From: Streptomyces dengpaensis | Lineage (GTDB): Bacteria; Actinomycetota; Actinomycetes; Streptomycetales; Streptomycetaceae | Reading direction: 5' to 3' | DNA length: 64,000 nt | Assembly (NCBI RefSeq): GCF_002946835.1 | Contig: NZ_CP026652.1 | Coordinates: 7,812,001-7,876,000, forward strand | Shown here: positions 34,791 to 43,292 of the stretch, in pieces | Position numbering within the stretch: position 1 is the stretch's first letter | Layout of the letters: the number at the start of each line of letters is the position of its first letter | The notes under the pieces: model-generated | What the model saw: the letters and a program-made list of their open reading frames with translations, nothing else | What the model was told of the DNA's origin: nothing | Databases searched by the model: none | Made by a program: the position numbers and the translations under genes

Positions 34791-35183
34791 GGGTACGTGG
34801 CTGCCTTGCGGAACACCGCTGCGCTCGTACGGCTCGAACTCCTGGCGGGCGACGGCTTGTTGGCCTGCGGCACCTGCCGCGCTCCTGCGCGGCCGGCGGC
34901 CGGCTGAGCCTGGGGAGCCTGTGGGAGCGGGGCCCGACCAACCTCGTCGTCAACATGACGGGCTGACTCGTCCTGGATCGGCTGACCGGCGCGGCTTCGG
35001 CGGGCCGCGCCTCCTCGGTGGGCGGCACCTCCTCCCACCTGCACCTCCTGCTCGGCACCGGCCTCCGCGACGCGTTGACGACGTACGCGACGTTCTCGTA
35101 CGCGACGCTGCGGCCGACCGCGACCGGCGCGAGGTTCTACGCTGCCGCCAACGTTGTCGGCCCACTCCCCGGAACTGGATCAC
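34791..35183. other. Gene-free stretch upstream of uppP
   Basis: 393 bases without a credible gene on either strand. Around 35080-35115 there is a run of repeated TACGCGACG-like words, in which a TTGACG at 35083 could be a -35 element for uppP. Nothing else is recognised. Confidence 0.4.
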
Positions 35184-36020
35184 ATGAGCGTCATCAGCGT
35201 CGGACAGGCCGTCGTCCTCGGAGCCGTCGAGGGGGTGACCGAATTCCTCCCCGTCTCCTCCACCGGCCATCTCAAGATCACCGAAGGGCTGATGGGCATC
35301 CCCGTCGACGACGACGCCGTCGTCGGCTTCTCCGCGGTCATCCAGGTCGGCGCGATCGCCGCCGTGCTCGTGTACTTCTTCAAGGACATCGTGCGGATCG
35401 TCTCCGCCTGGGGGCGCGGGCTGCGCGACAAGGAGGAGCGCTACCACCACGACTACAAGTTCGCCTGGTGGGTCATCTACGCGACCATTCCGATCGTGCT
35501 CGTGGGCCTGGCGGCGAAGCCGCTCATCGAGGGCCCGCTCGCCTCGCTGTGGGTGGTCGCCGGCTCGCTCATCGTCGGCAGCGGGGTGATGTGGGCGGCG
35601 GACCGGATGGGCCGGCACAAGCGCGGTGAGGACGACACCTCGTTCAAGGACGCGATGCTGGTCGGCAGCTCCCAGATTCTCGCCCTGCTCTTCCCGGGCT
35701 TTTCGCGCTCCGGCGCCACCATGTCCACGGCGCTCATGCTCGACCTGGACCGCGTCGCCGCCACCCGGCTCTCGTTCTTCCTCGGCATCCCCGCCCTGAC
35801 CGGTGCCGGTCTGTACGAGCTGAAGGACGCCCTGGGCACGGGAGTGGGCGCCGCCCCGCTGGCGGTCGGCACGATCGCCTCGTTCGTGGTCGCGTACGGC
35901 TCCATCGCCTGGCTGCTGAAGTTCGTCGCCAAGCACTCCTTCAACGCCTTCGTGATCTACCGGATCGTCATCGGAGTGGCGCTGTTCGGACTGCTGTCCA
36001 CGGGCGTACTGAACAGCTGA
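35184..36020 (+). CDS. uppP: Undecaprenyl-diphosphatase
   Basis: 278 residues of the UppP/BacA family, which dephosphorylates undecaprenyl pyrophosphate at the membrane to recycle the lipid carrier for cell-wall synthesis; overexpression gives bacitracin resistance. Both catalytic motifs are intact: EGVTEFLPVSSTGHL near residue 15 and LFPGFSRSGATMSTAL near residue 171. About eight membrane helices are visible, and length is standard. The ATG at 35184 has GGA upstream. It appears monocistronic. Confidence 0.96.
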   Translation: MSVISVGQAVVLGAVEGVTEFLPVSSTGHLKITEGLMGIPVDDDAVVGFSAVIQVGAIAAVLVYFFKDIVRIVSAWGRGLRDKEERYHHDYKFAWWVIYATIPIVLVGLAAKPLIEGPLASLWVVAGSLIVGSGVMWAADRMGRHKRGEDDTSFKDAMLVGSSQILALLFPGFSRSGATMSTALMLDLDRVAATRLSFFLGIPALTGAGLYELKDALGTGVGAAPLAVGTIASFVVAYGSIAWLLKFVAKHSFNAFVIYRIVIGVALFGLLSTGVLNS

Positions 36021-36095
36021 TCGCGGCAACTCACGGGCAGCTCGGATGTGAATTCGGTTTTCAGGCTCCACGCCCTGTGAACTCTTCTCGCCCAC

Positions 36096-36149
36096 TTGAC
36101 ACTGCCCGCCCGTCACCCGCACCATCACCTCCGTGAACCTGTCAGACAG
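36096..36149 (+). promoter_or_regulatory. Promoter and intragenic palindrome of the FadR-type regulator
   Basis: TTGACA at 36096-36101 and CACCAT at 36120-36125 (18-base spacer) would place transcription start at or next to the GTG at 36133, giving a leaderless mRNA; no ribosome site is visible there. Codons 3-6 contain the perfect palindrome CTGTCAGACAG (36139-36149), the size and symmetry of FadR-subfamily operators, suggesting autorepression. Confidence 0.5.
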
Positions 36150-36864
36150 CCAGACAGGTGGCTCGGTGCCGCGGCGTGTAAGCGCCATGGAAGCGGTGCT
36201 CACCCACCTCCGCGGCGCCATAGAGCGCGGCGAGTACGCCATCGGCGACAAACTCCCCTCCGAGGCGGAGCTCTGCCGTCGCCTCGAAGTCAGCCGCCCC
36301 GTGCTCCGCGAGGCCCTGCGGGCCCTGCAGGTGATGGGCCTGACCGTGTCCCGTACCGGCAAGGGCACCTTCGTGGTCGCCAACACGGTCGAGGACCCCA
36401 CTTTCGGTGACTACGCGGCGAGCGACCTGCTCGAAGTGCGCCGCCATGTCGAGATCCCCGTCGCCGGGTACGCGGCCCTGCGCCGCACCCCCGAGAACCT
36501 CGACCGCCTCGCCCATCTGCTCGACCGTATGGAGCGGGAGACGGACACCACGGCCTGGGTCGCGATGGACACGATCTTCCACATCGCCGTCGCCGAGGCC
36601 TCCCAGAACCCCGTCTTCCGCCGGGTCATCGAGGAGATCCGGGATGCCCTGGCCCGCCAGTCGGCCTTCCTGAACGAACTCGGCGGCCGTCGCGAGCAGT
36701 CCAACCGCGAGCACCGCGCGATCGTCGAGGCGCTGATCGACGGTTCCGAGCACGACGCGGTGGAGGCCATGTCCCACCACCTCGACCGCGTCGAAACCAC
36801 CCTCACCTCCATCGTGCGCCCCGAGCGCACGGTCTCACCCGCGGAAGGCGGACCCCAGGCGTGA
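36133..36864 (+). CDS. GntR/FadR-family transcriptional regulator
   Basis: 243 residues. The N-terminal winged helix is typical (AIERGEYAIGDKLPSEAELC, RRLEVSRPVLREALRALQVM). It is followed by an all-helical FCD effector domain with DTIFHIAVAEASQNP and the metal-site histidines in NREHRAIVEALIDG and SHHLDRVE. The regulator precedes asparaginase and aspartase genes, so an amino- or dicarboxylic-acid effector such as aspartate is likely (inferred). The GTG at 36133 is taken because the upstream promoter suggests a leaderless start; a GTG at 36166 is the alternative. Confidence 0.92.
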   Translation: MNLSDSQTGGSVPRRVSAMEAVLTHLRGAIERGEYAIGDKLPSEAELCRRLEVSRPVLREALRALQVMGLTVSRTGKGTFVVANTVEDPTFGDYAASDLLEVRRHVEIPVAGYAALRRTPENLDRLAHLLDRMERETDTTAWVAMDTIFHIAVAEASQNPVFRRVIEEIRDALARQSAFLNELGGRREQSNREHRAIVEALIDGSEHDAVEAMSHHLDRVETTLTSIVRPERTVSPAEGGPQA

Positions 36865-36964
36865 GCGAGCCATCCCTTCAGGAATCTGCGGTCCCGACCC
36901 CGCGTGTCGCGGGCCGGTACGGCGTATGCCGCCGCGTCGCAGAGACACGCGACGGGGCTGACGC

Positions 36965-37996
36965 ATGAACCAGGCTCTGGCATACGGCAGTTCGCTCGCT
37001 GCGGCCCCGGTGATCCGCGAACCCCTGCACGCCCCCGTCGCCCATCTCGTACGCGGCGGAGTCGTCGAAGGCATCCACTACGGGTCGGTCGTCGTGCTGG
37101 CCGCCGACGGCGGTGTGGAGCTGCAGATCGGCGACATCGAGGCCGCCTTCTACCCGCGCTCCGCGCTCAAGCCCGTCCAGGCCGTGGCCATGCTGCGGGC
37201 CGGGCTGCCGCTGGACGGCGAACTGCTCTCCCTCGCCGCGGCCAGCCACTCCGGCGAGGAACGGCACCTCGCCGGGACCCGGCGGATCCTGGAGCTGGCC
37301 GGACTCCCCGAGGGCCGGCTGCGCAATGTCCCGGACCTGCCGTTCGACCCGGTCGTACGCGAGGCCTGGGTGCGCGAGGGCCGGCAGCCCTCCCAGCTCG
37401 CCCAGAACTGCTCGGGCAAGCACGCGGCCATGCTCTACACGGCCCGCCTCAACGGCTGGTCGCTCGACGACTACCTCGACCCGGCCCATCCGCTCCAGCA
37501 GGCCATCGCGGAGATCGTCGAAGACCTCACCGGACAAGCCATCGCCCAGGTGACCGTCGACGGCTGCGGAGCACCCCTGTTCTCCGTCTCACTGCACGGA
37601 CTCGCCCGCGCCGCCGCGCGGATCACCACCGCCGCGCCGGGCACACCCGAGGCGCGCGTGGCCGACGCCATGCGCCAGCACGCTGAGATGGCCTCCGGGT
37701 CCGGGCGCGACGTCGCCGCGCTGATGCGGGCCGTGCCGGGGCTGCTCGCCAAGGACGGCTTCGAAGGCGTGCAGGTCGCGGCGCTGCCGGACGGCCGGGC
37801 CGTCGCCGTGAAGATCTCCGACGGCGCCGACCGGGCGCGCGTCCCGGTGGCCGCGGCCGCCCTCGCACGCTGCGGGATCGACCCGGCGGCGCTCGCCGCG
37901 TTCGCGGGCGCGCCGCTCCTCGGAGGCGGTGCGGTGGTCGGGAACATCCGGCCCGCCCGCGCGCTCGACCCGCTCACGCCGTCCACGTACGCCTGA
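36965..37996 (+). CDS. Asparaginase (AnsA/Rhizobium-type, PF06089)
   Basis: 343 residues of the Rhizobium etli type II asparaginase family, unrelated to the E. coli enzymes. Conserved blocks are FYPRSALKPVQAVAMLRAG near residue 66, AAASHSGEERHLAGTRRIL, QLAQNCSGKHAAMLYTARL near residue 142 and TVDGCGAPLFSVSL near 196. It would release ammonia and aspartate, which the aspartase encoded next converts to fumarate. The ATG at 36965 has only a weak ribosome site. Its stop lies inside the first unit of the repeat array that follows. Confidence 0.9.
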   Translation: MNQALAYGSSLAAAPVIREPLHAPVAHLVRGGVVEGIHYGSVVVLAADGGVELQIGDIEAAFYPRSALKPVQAVAMLRAGLPLDGELLSLAAASHSGEERHLAGTRRILELAGLPEGRLRNVPDLPFDPVVREAWVREGRQPSQLAQNCSGKHAAMLYTARLNGWSLDDYLDPAHPLQQAIAEIVEDLTGQAIAQVTVDGCGAPLFSVSLHGLARAAARITTAAPGTPEARVADAMRQHAEMASGSGRDVAALMRAVPGLLAKDGFEGVQVAALPDGRAVAVKISDGADRARVPVAAAALARCGIDPAALAAFAGAPLLGGGAVVGNIRPARALDPLTPSTYA

Positions 37997-38171
37997 ACCA
38001 CGGCGCCGTACGCCTGAACCACGGCGCCGTACGCCTGAACCACGGCGCCCGGTCCGGCGCCGTACGCCCGAACTATGGCGCCGAGGCCCGAACTATGGCG
38101 CCGACGCCCGAACCATGGCGCCGTACGCCCGAACCATGGCGCCCCGTCCGGCACCGTACGCCTGAATCACC
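37988..38171. repeat. Array of about eight 20-21 bp repeats between asparaginase and aspartase genes
   Basis: Units starting TACGCCTGAACCACGGCG begin at 37988, 38009, 38030, 38063, 38084, 38104, 38124 and 38157 (the last partial), with two GGTCCGGC-like interruptions. Early units read CCTGAACCAC, later ones CCCGAACTAT or CCCGAACCAT. Each unit carries a GGCGCC core, and some form ACGGCGCCGT, a perfect 10-bp palindrome. The array starts inside the last codons of the asparaginase gene and ends 31 bases before aspA. Confidence 0.85.
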
Positions 38172-38201
38172 CATGTCCTGCTGAAAGTTGGCCCGCACGC
38201 C

Positions 38202-39614
38202 ATGACCGCCGCAGCGCACCGCAGCGAACACGACCTGCTCGGAGACCGTCACGTCCCCGCCGACGCGTACTGGGGCGTCCACACCCTGCGCGCCACGGAG
38301 AACTTCCCCATCACGGGCACCCCGATCTCCGCCTACCCGCACCTGATCGACGCCCTCGCCGCGGTCAAGGAGGCCGCCGCCCTCGCCAACGAGGAACTCG
38401 GCCTGCTCGAATCCCGCAAGGCGGCCGCCATCGTCGAGGCCTGCCGGGAGATCCGCGACGGCAAGCTGCACGACCAGTTCGTCGTCGACGTCATCCAGGG
38501 CGGCGCCGGAACCTCGACGAACATGAACGCCAACGAGGTCGTCGCCAACCGGGCGTTGGAGCTCCTGGGCCACGCCAAGGGCGACTACCAGCACCTGCAC
38601 CCCAACGAGGACGTCAACCTCGGCCAGTCGACCAACGACGTCTATCCGACCGCCGTCAAGGTCGCCACGGTCTTCGCCGTGCGCGGGCTGCTCAAGGCCA
38701 TGGCCGTGCTCCAGGACGCCTTCGCGCGCAAGGCCGTCGAGTTCCGCGACGTACTGAAGATGGGACGTACCCAGCTCCAGGACGCGGTGCCGATGACGCT
38801 GGGGCAGGAGTTCTCGGCGTACGCGGTGATGCTGGACGAGGACCGCAGCCGGCTCGCCGAGGCCGCCGAGCTGATCCACGAGATCAACCTCGGCGCCACC
38901 GCCATCGGCACCGGGCTCAACGCCCCCGCCGGATACGCCGAGTCGGTGCGCCGCCATCTCGCCGGCATCACCGGGCTGCCGCTGGTCACCGCCGCCAACC
39001 TGGTCGAGGCGACCCAGGACTGCGGCGCCTTCGTCCAGATGTCGGGCGTACTCAAGCGGATCGCCGTCAAGCTCTCCAAGAGCTGCAACGACCTGCGGCT
39101 GCTGTCCTCCGGGCCGCGCGCGGGCCTCAACGAGATCAACCTGCCGCCGGTGCAGGCGGGTTCGAGCATCATGCCCGGCAAGGTCAACCCGGTGATCCCC
39201 GAGGTCGTCAACCAGGTCGCCTTCGAGGTGATCGGCAACGACGTCACCATCACCATGGCCGCGGAAGCCGGTCAGCTCCAGCTCAACGCCTTCGAGCCGA
39301 TCATCCTGCACTCCCTGTCCGAGAGCATCACCCACCTGCGGACCGCCTGCCTGACCCTCGCCGAGCGGTGCGTCGCCGGGATCACGGCGAACACCGAGGA
39401 GCTGCGTGCCGCCGTGGAGAACTCCATCGGGCTGGTGACCGCGCTCAACCCGCACATCGGGTACACGGCGGCCACCGACATCGCGAAGGAGGCGCTCGCC
39501 ACCGGCCGTGGCGTCGCCGAACTCGTCCTGGAGAAGGGTCTGTTGCCGGCCGAACGACTCGGCGAACTGCTGCGGCCCGAGGTGCTCGCGGGCGGCGGCC
39601 CCGCGCGGGGCTGA
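38202..39614 (+). CDS. aspA: Aspartate ammonia-lyase (aspartase)
   Basis: 470 residues of the fumarase/aspartase superfamily. Recognised are the N-terminal EHDLLGDRHVPADAYWGVHT, GGAGTSTNMNANEVVANRAL, QSTNDVYPTAVK, LGATAIGTGLNAP and the catalytic loop signature AGSSIMPGKVNPVIPE near residue 325. It converts aspartate to fumarate and ammonia. With the FadR-type regulator and asparaginase upstream it forms an asparagine/aspartate utilisation locus. Fumarase class II is the main alternative, but the context and the N-terminus favour aspartase. Confidence 0.93.
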   Translation: MTAAAHRSEHDLLGDRHVPADAYWGVHTLRATENFPITGTPISAYPHLIDALAAVKEAAALANEELGLLESRKAAAIVEACREIRDGKLHDQFVVDVIQGGAGTSTNMNANEVVANRALELLGHAKGDYQHLHPNEDVNLGQSTNDVYPTAVKVATVFAVRGLLKAMAVLQDAFARKAVEFRDVLKMGRTQLQDAVPMTLGQEFSAYAVMLDEDRSRLAEAAELIHEINLGATAIGTGLNAPAGYAESVRRHLAGITGLPLVTAANLVEATQDCGAFVQMSGVLKRIAVKLSKSCNDLRLLSSGPRAGLNEINLPPVQAGSSIMPGKVNPVIPEVVNQVAFEVIGNDVTITMAAEAGQLQLNAFEPIILHSLSESITHLRTACLTLAERCVAGITANTEELRAAVENSIGLVTALNPHIGYTAATDIAKEALATGRGVAELVLEKGLLPAERLGELLRPEVLAGGGPARG

Positions 39615-40227
39615 CGGGTGGACGAGCACGAGGGCCGAATGGGCGGCGAACGGTGATGGTGCTGCCGTTCCTGTCCCTCCAGCCGACCCTCGACCGCATC
39701 AGAGCCCCGATCGCGAGCCCTCCGGCAACCGTTCCTTGGCGGTGAGCGGGAGCGAGCCCGAGCACCGGCACGCCCCGAACGGTCTTGAGCGCACTGGTCG
39801 TCCGCTTTCACCACCGGGTGGCTACACGGATCCTGTCCGTGGTCCGGCGCCGGAAGGGCGGAGTCCCTCACGACCTGGCCATATGGACACGGCCAGAGGC
39901 GACGGGGAGGCCCTGAACCATCACTCCGGTGGAGCAGGGGCCCGCACGCTGGCGCCGTACCCGGCGTCCCGGATCGCGCGATCACGTTAACCCGGTGGGC
40001 CCAAGGCGCCGCAAGCCCGCGAGCGGACGATCACACGATCGAGCTAACGGCCACGTTTGGAGGCGTCACTTCACGCCTCCGTCGCGTGGCAGTGACCGGC
40101 CCTCATGGGCCCGCCCCCCACGAAAGACCCGCACCGATCACACACCGGTAACATGTCGGCCCCCGCCCGGTGGGCCCCGCGTCGCCTTCCGGCCACCCCG
40201 CGTTGACACGCTTCCCGAGTGTTGGCC
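39615..40227. other. Gene-free stretch between aspA and the glycosyltransferase pair
   Basis: About 600 bases. Open frames here are Arg/Pro-rich and not protein-like. A TTGACA at 40203-40208 lies just before the next gene but has no matching -10 before its start. Nothing else recognised. Confidence 0.4.
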
Positions 40228-41616
40228 ATGGCTTTTCCCGTCGATCTCCGCCGCTGTCAGGCTCTGGGCCTGGCCGGTACCGCCTTCCTCGCGCTGGGCG
40301 GTGAGACGGCCGGCGCGCTGCCGGTGCGGGAGCTGGTCGCCCCCGAGTCCGGTCGTGGCGTACTCGGCCTGGTCGGCGTGTTCTTCGGGGTCGTGCTGCT
40401 GATAGCCGCCTGGGCGCTGCTGGGCACCGTCGTACGGGGCCCCGAAGCGCCGACTCCGCGTTCCCTGCTGCTCGTTCTCGCCGTCTGGGCGGCGCCGCTG
40501 CTGCTGGCGCCTCCGCTGTTCAGCCGCGACGTATACAGCTATCTCGCACAGGGAGCCATGGTCGACGCGCGCATGGACGTGTACGCGCACGGCCCCGCGC
40601 AGCTCGGCGGCCCGCTCGCCGACGAGGTCGCGCCGGTGTGGCAGCACACCACGACGCCGTACGGCCCGGTCTTCCTCGTCGTCGCCTCCGCGCTGTCCGG
40701 ACTCACGCAGGGGGAGATTCCGGCCGGTCTGCTCGGTATGCGCCTGGTCGCGCTGCTCGGCGTCGCCCTCATGGCGGCGGCACTGCCCCGGCTGGCCCGG
40801 CACAGCGGCGCCGATCCGGCCGCCGCGCTGTGGCTCGGGGCGCTCAACCCCCTCGTCCTGCTCCACCTGGTGGCCGGTGCGCACAACGACGCCATCATGC
40901 TCGGCCTGCTCGGCCTCGGTCTGGTGGCCGCGTGCGGCCGGTGGCACGTGCTGGGCGTCGTCCTCGTCACCCTCGCCGCGCTGGTGAAGGCGCCTGCTGC
41001 GCTCGGCCTCCTTGCGGTGATCGCGCTGCGCGGGCGCCGCGGGATGGTGCGGTCCACGCTGGTCACCGCCGGGGTCGCCCTCGCCACGACGGCCGCGGCA
41101 ACCGCCGCGGCCGGCACGGGATACGGCTGGATCGCGGCCCTGAAGACCCCTGTCTCTCCGCACAACTGGTCGCCCACCAGCGTCCTCGGCCGCGCCACCG
41201 GATCCCTGCTCGAGAAACTCGGCAGCGGTCTCGCGCCCCTGGCCCTGCCCCTCTGGCACGCGACCGGGCTCGCGGTGACCGTGATCGTGGTGCTGTTCAT
41301 ATGGCTGCGCCTGCGGCCCGGCCCGATCTACGCCCTGGGCCTGAGTCTGGCCGCGGTCGCCGCGTTCGGCCCGGCGATCCGGCCCTGGTACGCGCTGTGG
41401 GGCCTGTTCCTCATCGCCGCGGCGGCGCCCAGCGGTTCGGTGCGGCACCGGGTCGCGGCCGTCAGCGCGGTACTCGCGCTCACCTTGCTGCCGAGCGGGG
41501 GACCGCCCGACGCCGCGCAGGTGGTCCTGGCCGTCTCCGGCGGGGTACTCGCCCTCGTCGTGCTCTGGCAGGCCCATCAAGCGGCACAGGCACCGACGCT
41601 GGAACGGACGGCATGA
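40228..41616 (+). CDS. MptB-like polyprenol-phosphomannose-dependent mannosyltransferase (GT-C)
   Basis: About 462 residues with ten or more membrane helices. The first extracytoplasmic loop carries the acidic catalytic signature LFSRDVYSYLAQGAMVDARM near residue 95, followed by DVYAHGPAQL and TTPYGPVFL, as in MptB/alpha-1,6-mannosyltransferases. NPLVLLHLVAGAHNDAIMLG and APAALGLLAVIAL are further conserved blocks. The ATG at 40228 is used; a GTG three codons upstream is possible and neither has a clear ribosome site. The stop overlaps the next ATG (ATGA), coupling it to the GT87-like gene. Confidence 0.85.
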   Translation: MAFPVDLRRCQALGLAGTAFLALGGETAGALPVRELVAPESGRGVLGLVGVFFGVVLLIAAWALLGTVVRGPEAPTPRSLLLVLAVWAAPLLLAPPLFSRDVYSYLAQGAMVDARMDVYAHGPAQLGGPLADEVAPVWQHTTTPYGPVFLVVASALSGLTQGEIPAGLLGMRLVALLGVALMAAALPRLARHSGADPAAALWLGALNPLVLLHLVAGAHNDAIMLGLLGLGLVAACGRWHVLGVVLVTLAALVKAPAALGLLAVIALRGRRGMVRSTLVTAGVALATTAAATAAAGTGYGWIAALKTPVSPHNWSPTSVLGRATGSLLEKLGSGLAPLALPLWHATGLAVTVIVVLFIWLRLRPGPIYALGLSLAAVAAFGPAIRPWYALWGLFLIAAAAPSGSVRHRVAAVSAVLALTLLPSGGPPDAAQVVLAVSGGVLALVVLWQAHQAAQAPTLERTA

Positions 41617-43292
41617 GAGGGCTGAGCGCAATGAGAGGACCGAACGGCTCGAAAGAGCCCAGCGGTCTGAGGGTTCCCAGCGGACTGAGAGGACTGAGCG
41701 GCTTGCGAGGGGCGGGCGGCGGGAGACCACCGAGCGGCGCGAGCGAGCCGAGTCGCGGGGGAGAGCTGGGCGGCATGGGCGAGCCGGGCGGCACGAACGG
41801 TCCGAAGGGGACGAACGGTTCGAGCAGGATGAGCGGTTCGAGCGGAACCAACGTTTCGAGCGGAACCAACGTTTCGAGCGGAACCAACGTTTCGAGCGGA
41901 ACGAGCGGTTCGAACGGAACGAGCGGCTTGCGAGAGCTGCTGCGTACCGATCGTCGGCGGTTGCTCTGCGTGCTCGGACTCGCCGTCGTCGTCGGCGTGT
42001 TCACCGCCACCGTGCCGCTGCTGCGCGACTGGTTCGACCTGCGCGTCTACTACGGGACGGTCGACACCTGGGTCCACCACGGCGGCCGGATCTACGACTA
42101 CCGGGTGCCGGGGACGACGTACGGATTCACGTATCCGCCGTTCGCGGCCCTCGGCATGCTGCCGATGGCGCTGGTCGCGCTGGACACGGCGATCGCCGTC
42201 GGGCTGCTGCTCAACATCGCCGCGCTCGCCGCGGTGGTGTGGTTCCTGGTGGGGCCCGCGCTGCGCCGGTACGGCTGGTTCGGCTTCGCCATGGCGGCCT
42301 GTCTGCTGGCCCTGTTCGAACCGGTCCGCGACACCTTCAGCTTCGGCCAGGTGAACCTCCTGCTCCTCGCTCTCGTGCTGAGCGACGCGTGGCTGCTGTC
42401 GACCGGCCGGGGGCGCCGGGCGGGCGTCGGCATCGGCCTGGCCGCGGCGATCAAGCTCACCCCCGCGCTCTTCATCGGCCTGCTGCTGCTCGCCCGCCGC
42501 TGGCGCGCCGCCGGGGTCGCGACGGCCGTCGCCGCAGCGGCCACCGGGCTTGCCGCGTGGGCGGTGCCGGACGCCTCGCGCTTCTACTGGACCGAGGCGC
42601 TGTGGGACACGGGCCGCATCGGACGTCTCGCCTATGTCTCCAACCAGTCCTTGCAGGGCGTGCTGGCCCGGCTCGCGGCACCGGACGAACCGAGCAAGGC
42701 CGCCTGGGCGACGGTCGCCCTGCTGGTCCTGTGCCTGTGGGCGTGGCGGACCACCCGCGCGCTGGCCGACGAGGACTGGACGGCCGCGTTCGCCCTCACC
42801 GGGCTCGCCGCCTGCCTCGTCAGCCCGATCACCTGGGTGCACCATCTCGTCTGGCTGCTGCCGGCCTTCGCCGTCCTGCTGCACCGGCGCCGGCTGCGGG
42901 TCGCGGCGGCCCTGTACGCGGTGCTGTGCAGCAGCGTGGTGTGGCTCTGGTTCCACGACGCGTCCGGCCTCGACGGATTCCTCGGCAGCAACACGTACAC
43001 CTGGATCACCCTCGGGCTGCTGTTGTGGCTGCCCGTCGGTCAGCCGCGCGTGAGCCGCCCGTTCCTGAGCCGCAGGGCCAGGAACACGCCTCCGGCGCCC
43101 AGCCCTGCCGCGCCCGCGATCCCGGCGACCTCCGGCCAGCCGGGCCCGTCGCCCGCCGGGTGCGCCGGGGCTCCGGTCGTCGCGCCGGGTCCCGCGGCCG
43201 GGACGCCCCGCGTGTCGACGAGCGTTCCGACGGGGTCGACGCGTCCGGCTGCCCTGAAGCCCCAGTCGAGCAGCGAGCGCGCCTCCTCGTAG
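41613..43292 (+). CDS. GT87-family (DUF2029) glycosyltransferase with repetitive N-terminal extension
   Basis: 559 codons. Residues 1-105 are low-complexity Gly/Ser/Asn/Thr/Leu-Arg repeats. A GT-C body then starts RTDRRRLLCVLGLAVVVG, with DWFDLRVYYGTVDTWVHHGG, YGFTYPPFAALGMLP, FSFGQVNLLLLALVLSDAWL and CLVSPITWVHHLVWLLPAF, all typical of polyprenol-dependent GT87 enzymes. The frame does not close until 43292, so the last ~84 codons are antisense to the carboxypeptidase gene. The repeat-rich N-terminus may be untranslated; a TTG near 41928 would give a family-length protein. Confidence 0.8.
   Translation: MRGLSAMRGPNGSKEPSGLRVPSGLRGLSGLRGAGGGRPPSGASEPSRGGELGGMGEPGGTNGPKGTNGSSRMSGSSGTNVSSGTNVSSGTNVSSGTSGSNGTSGLRELLRTDRRRLLCVLGLAVVVGVFTATVPLLRDWFDLRVYYGTVDTWVHHGGRIYDYRVPGTTYGFTYPPFAALGMLPMALVALDTAIAVGLLLNIAALAAVVWFLVGPALRRYGWFGFAMAACLLALFEPVRDTFSFGQVNLLLLALVLSDAWLLSTGRGRRAGVGIGLAAAIKLTPALFIGLLLLARRWRAAGVATAVAAAATGLAAWAVPDASRFYWTEALWDTGRIGRLAYVSNQSLQGVLARLAAPDEPSKAAWATVALLVLCLWAWRTTRALADEDWTAAFALTGLAACLVSPITWVHHLVWLLPAFAVLLHRRRLRVAAALYAVLCSSVVWLWFHDASGLDGFLGSNTYTWITLGLLLWLPVGQPRVSRPFLSRRARNTPPAPSPAAPAIPATSGQPGPSPAGCAGAPVVAPGPAAGTPRVSTSVPTGSTRPAALKPQSSSERASS
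41838..41891. repeat. Three perfect 18-bp tandem repeats in the GT87-like gene
   Basis: TCGAGCGGAACCAACGTT is repeated without change at 41838-41855, 41856-41873 and 41874-41891, encoding Ser-Ser-Gly-Thr-Asn-Val units. Degenerate copies extend on both sides from about 41640 to 41930. Confidence 0.9.
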
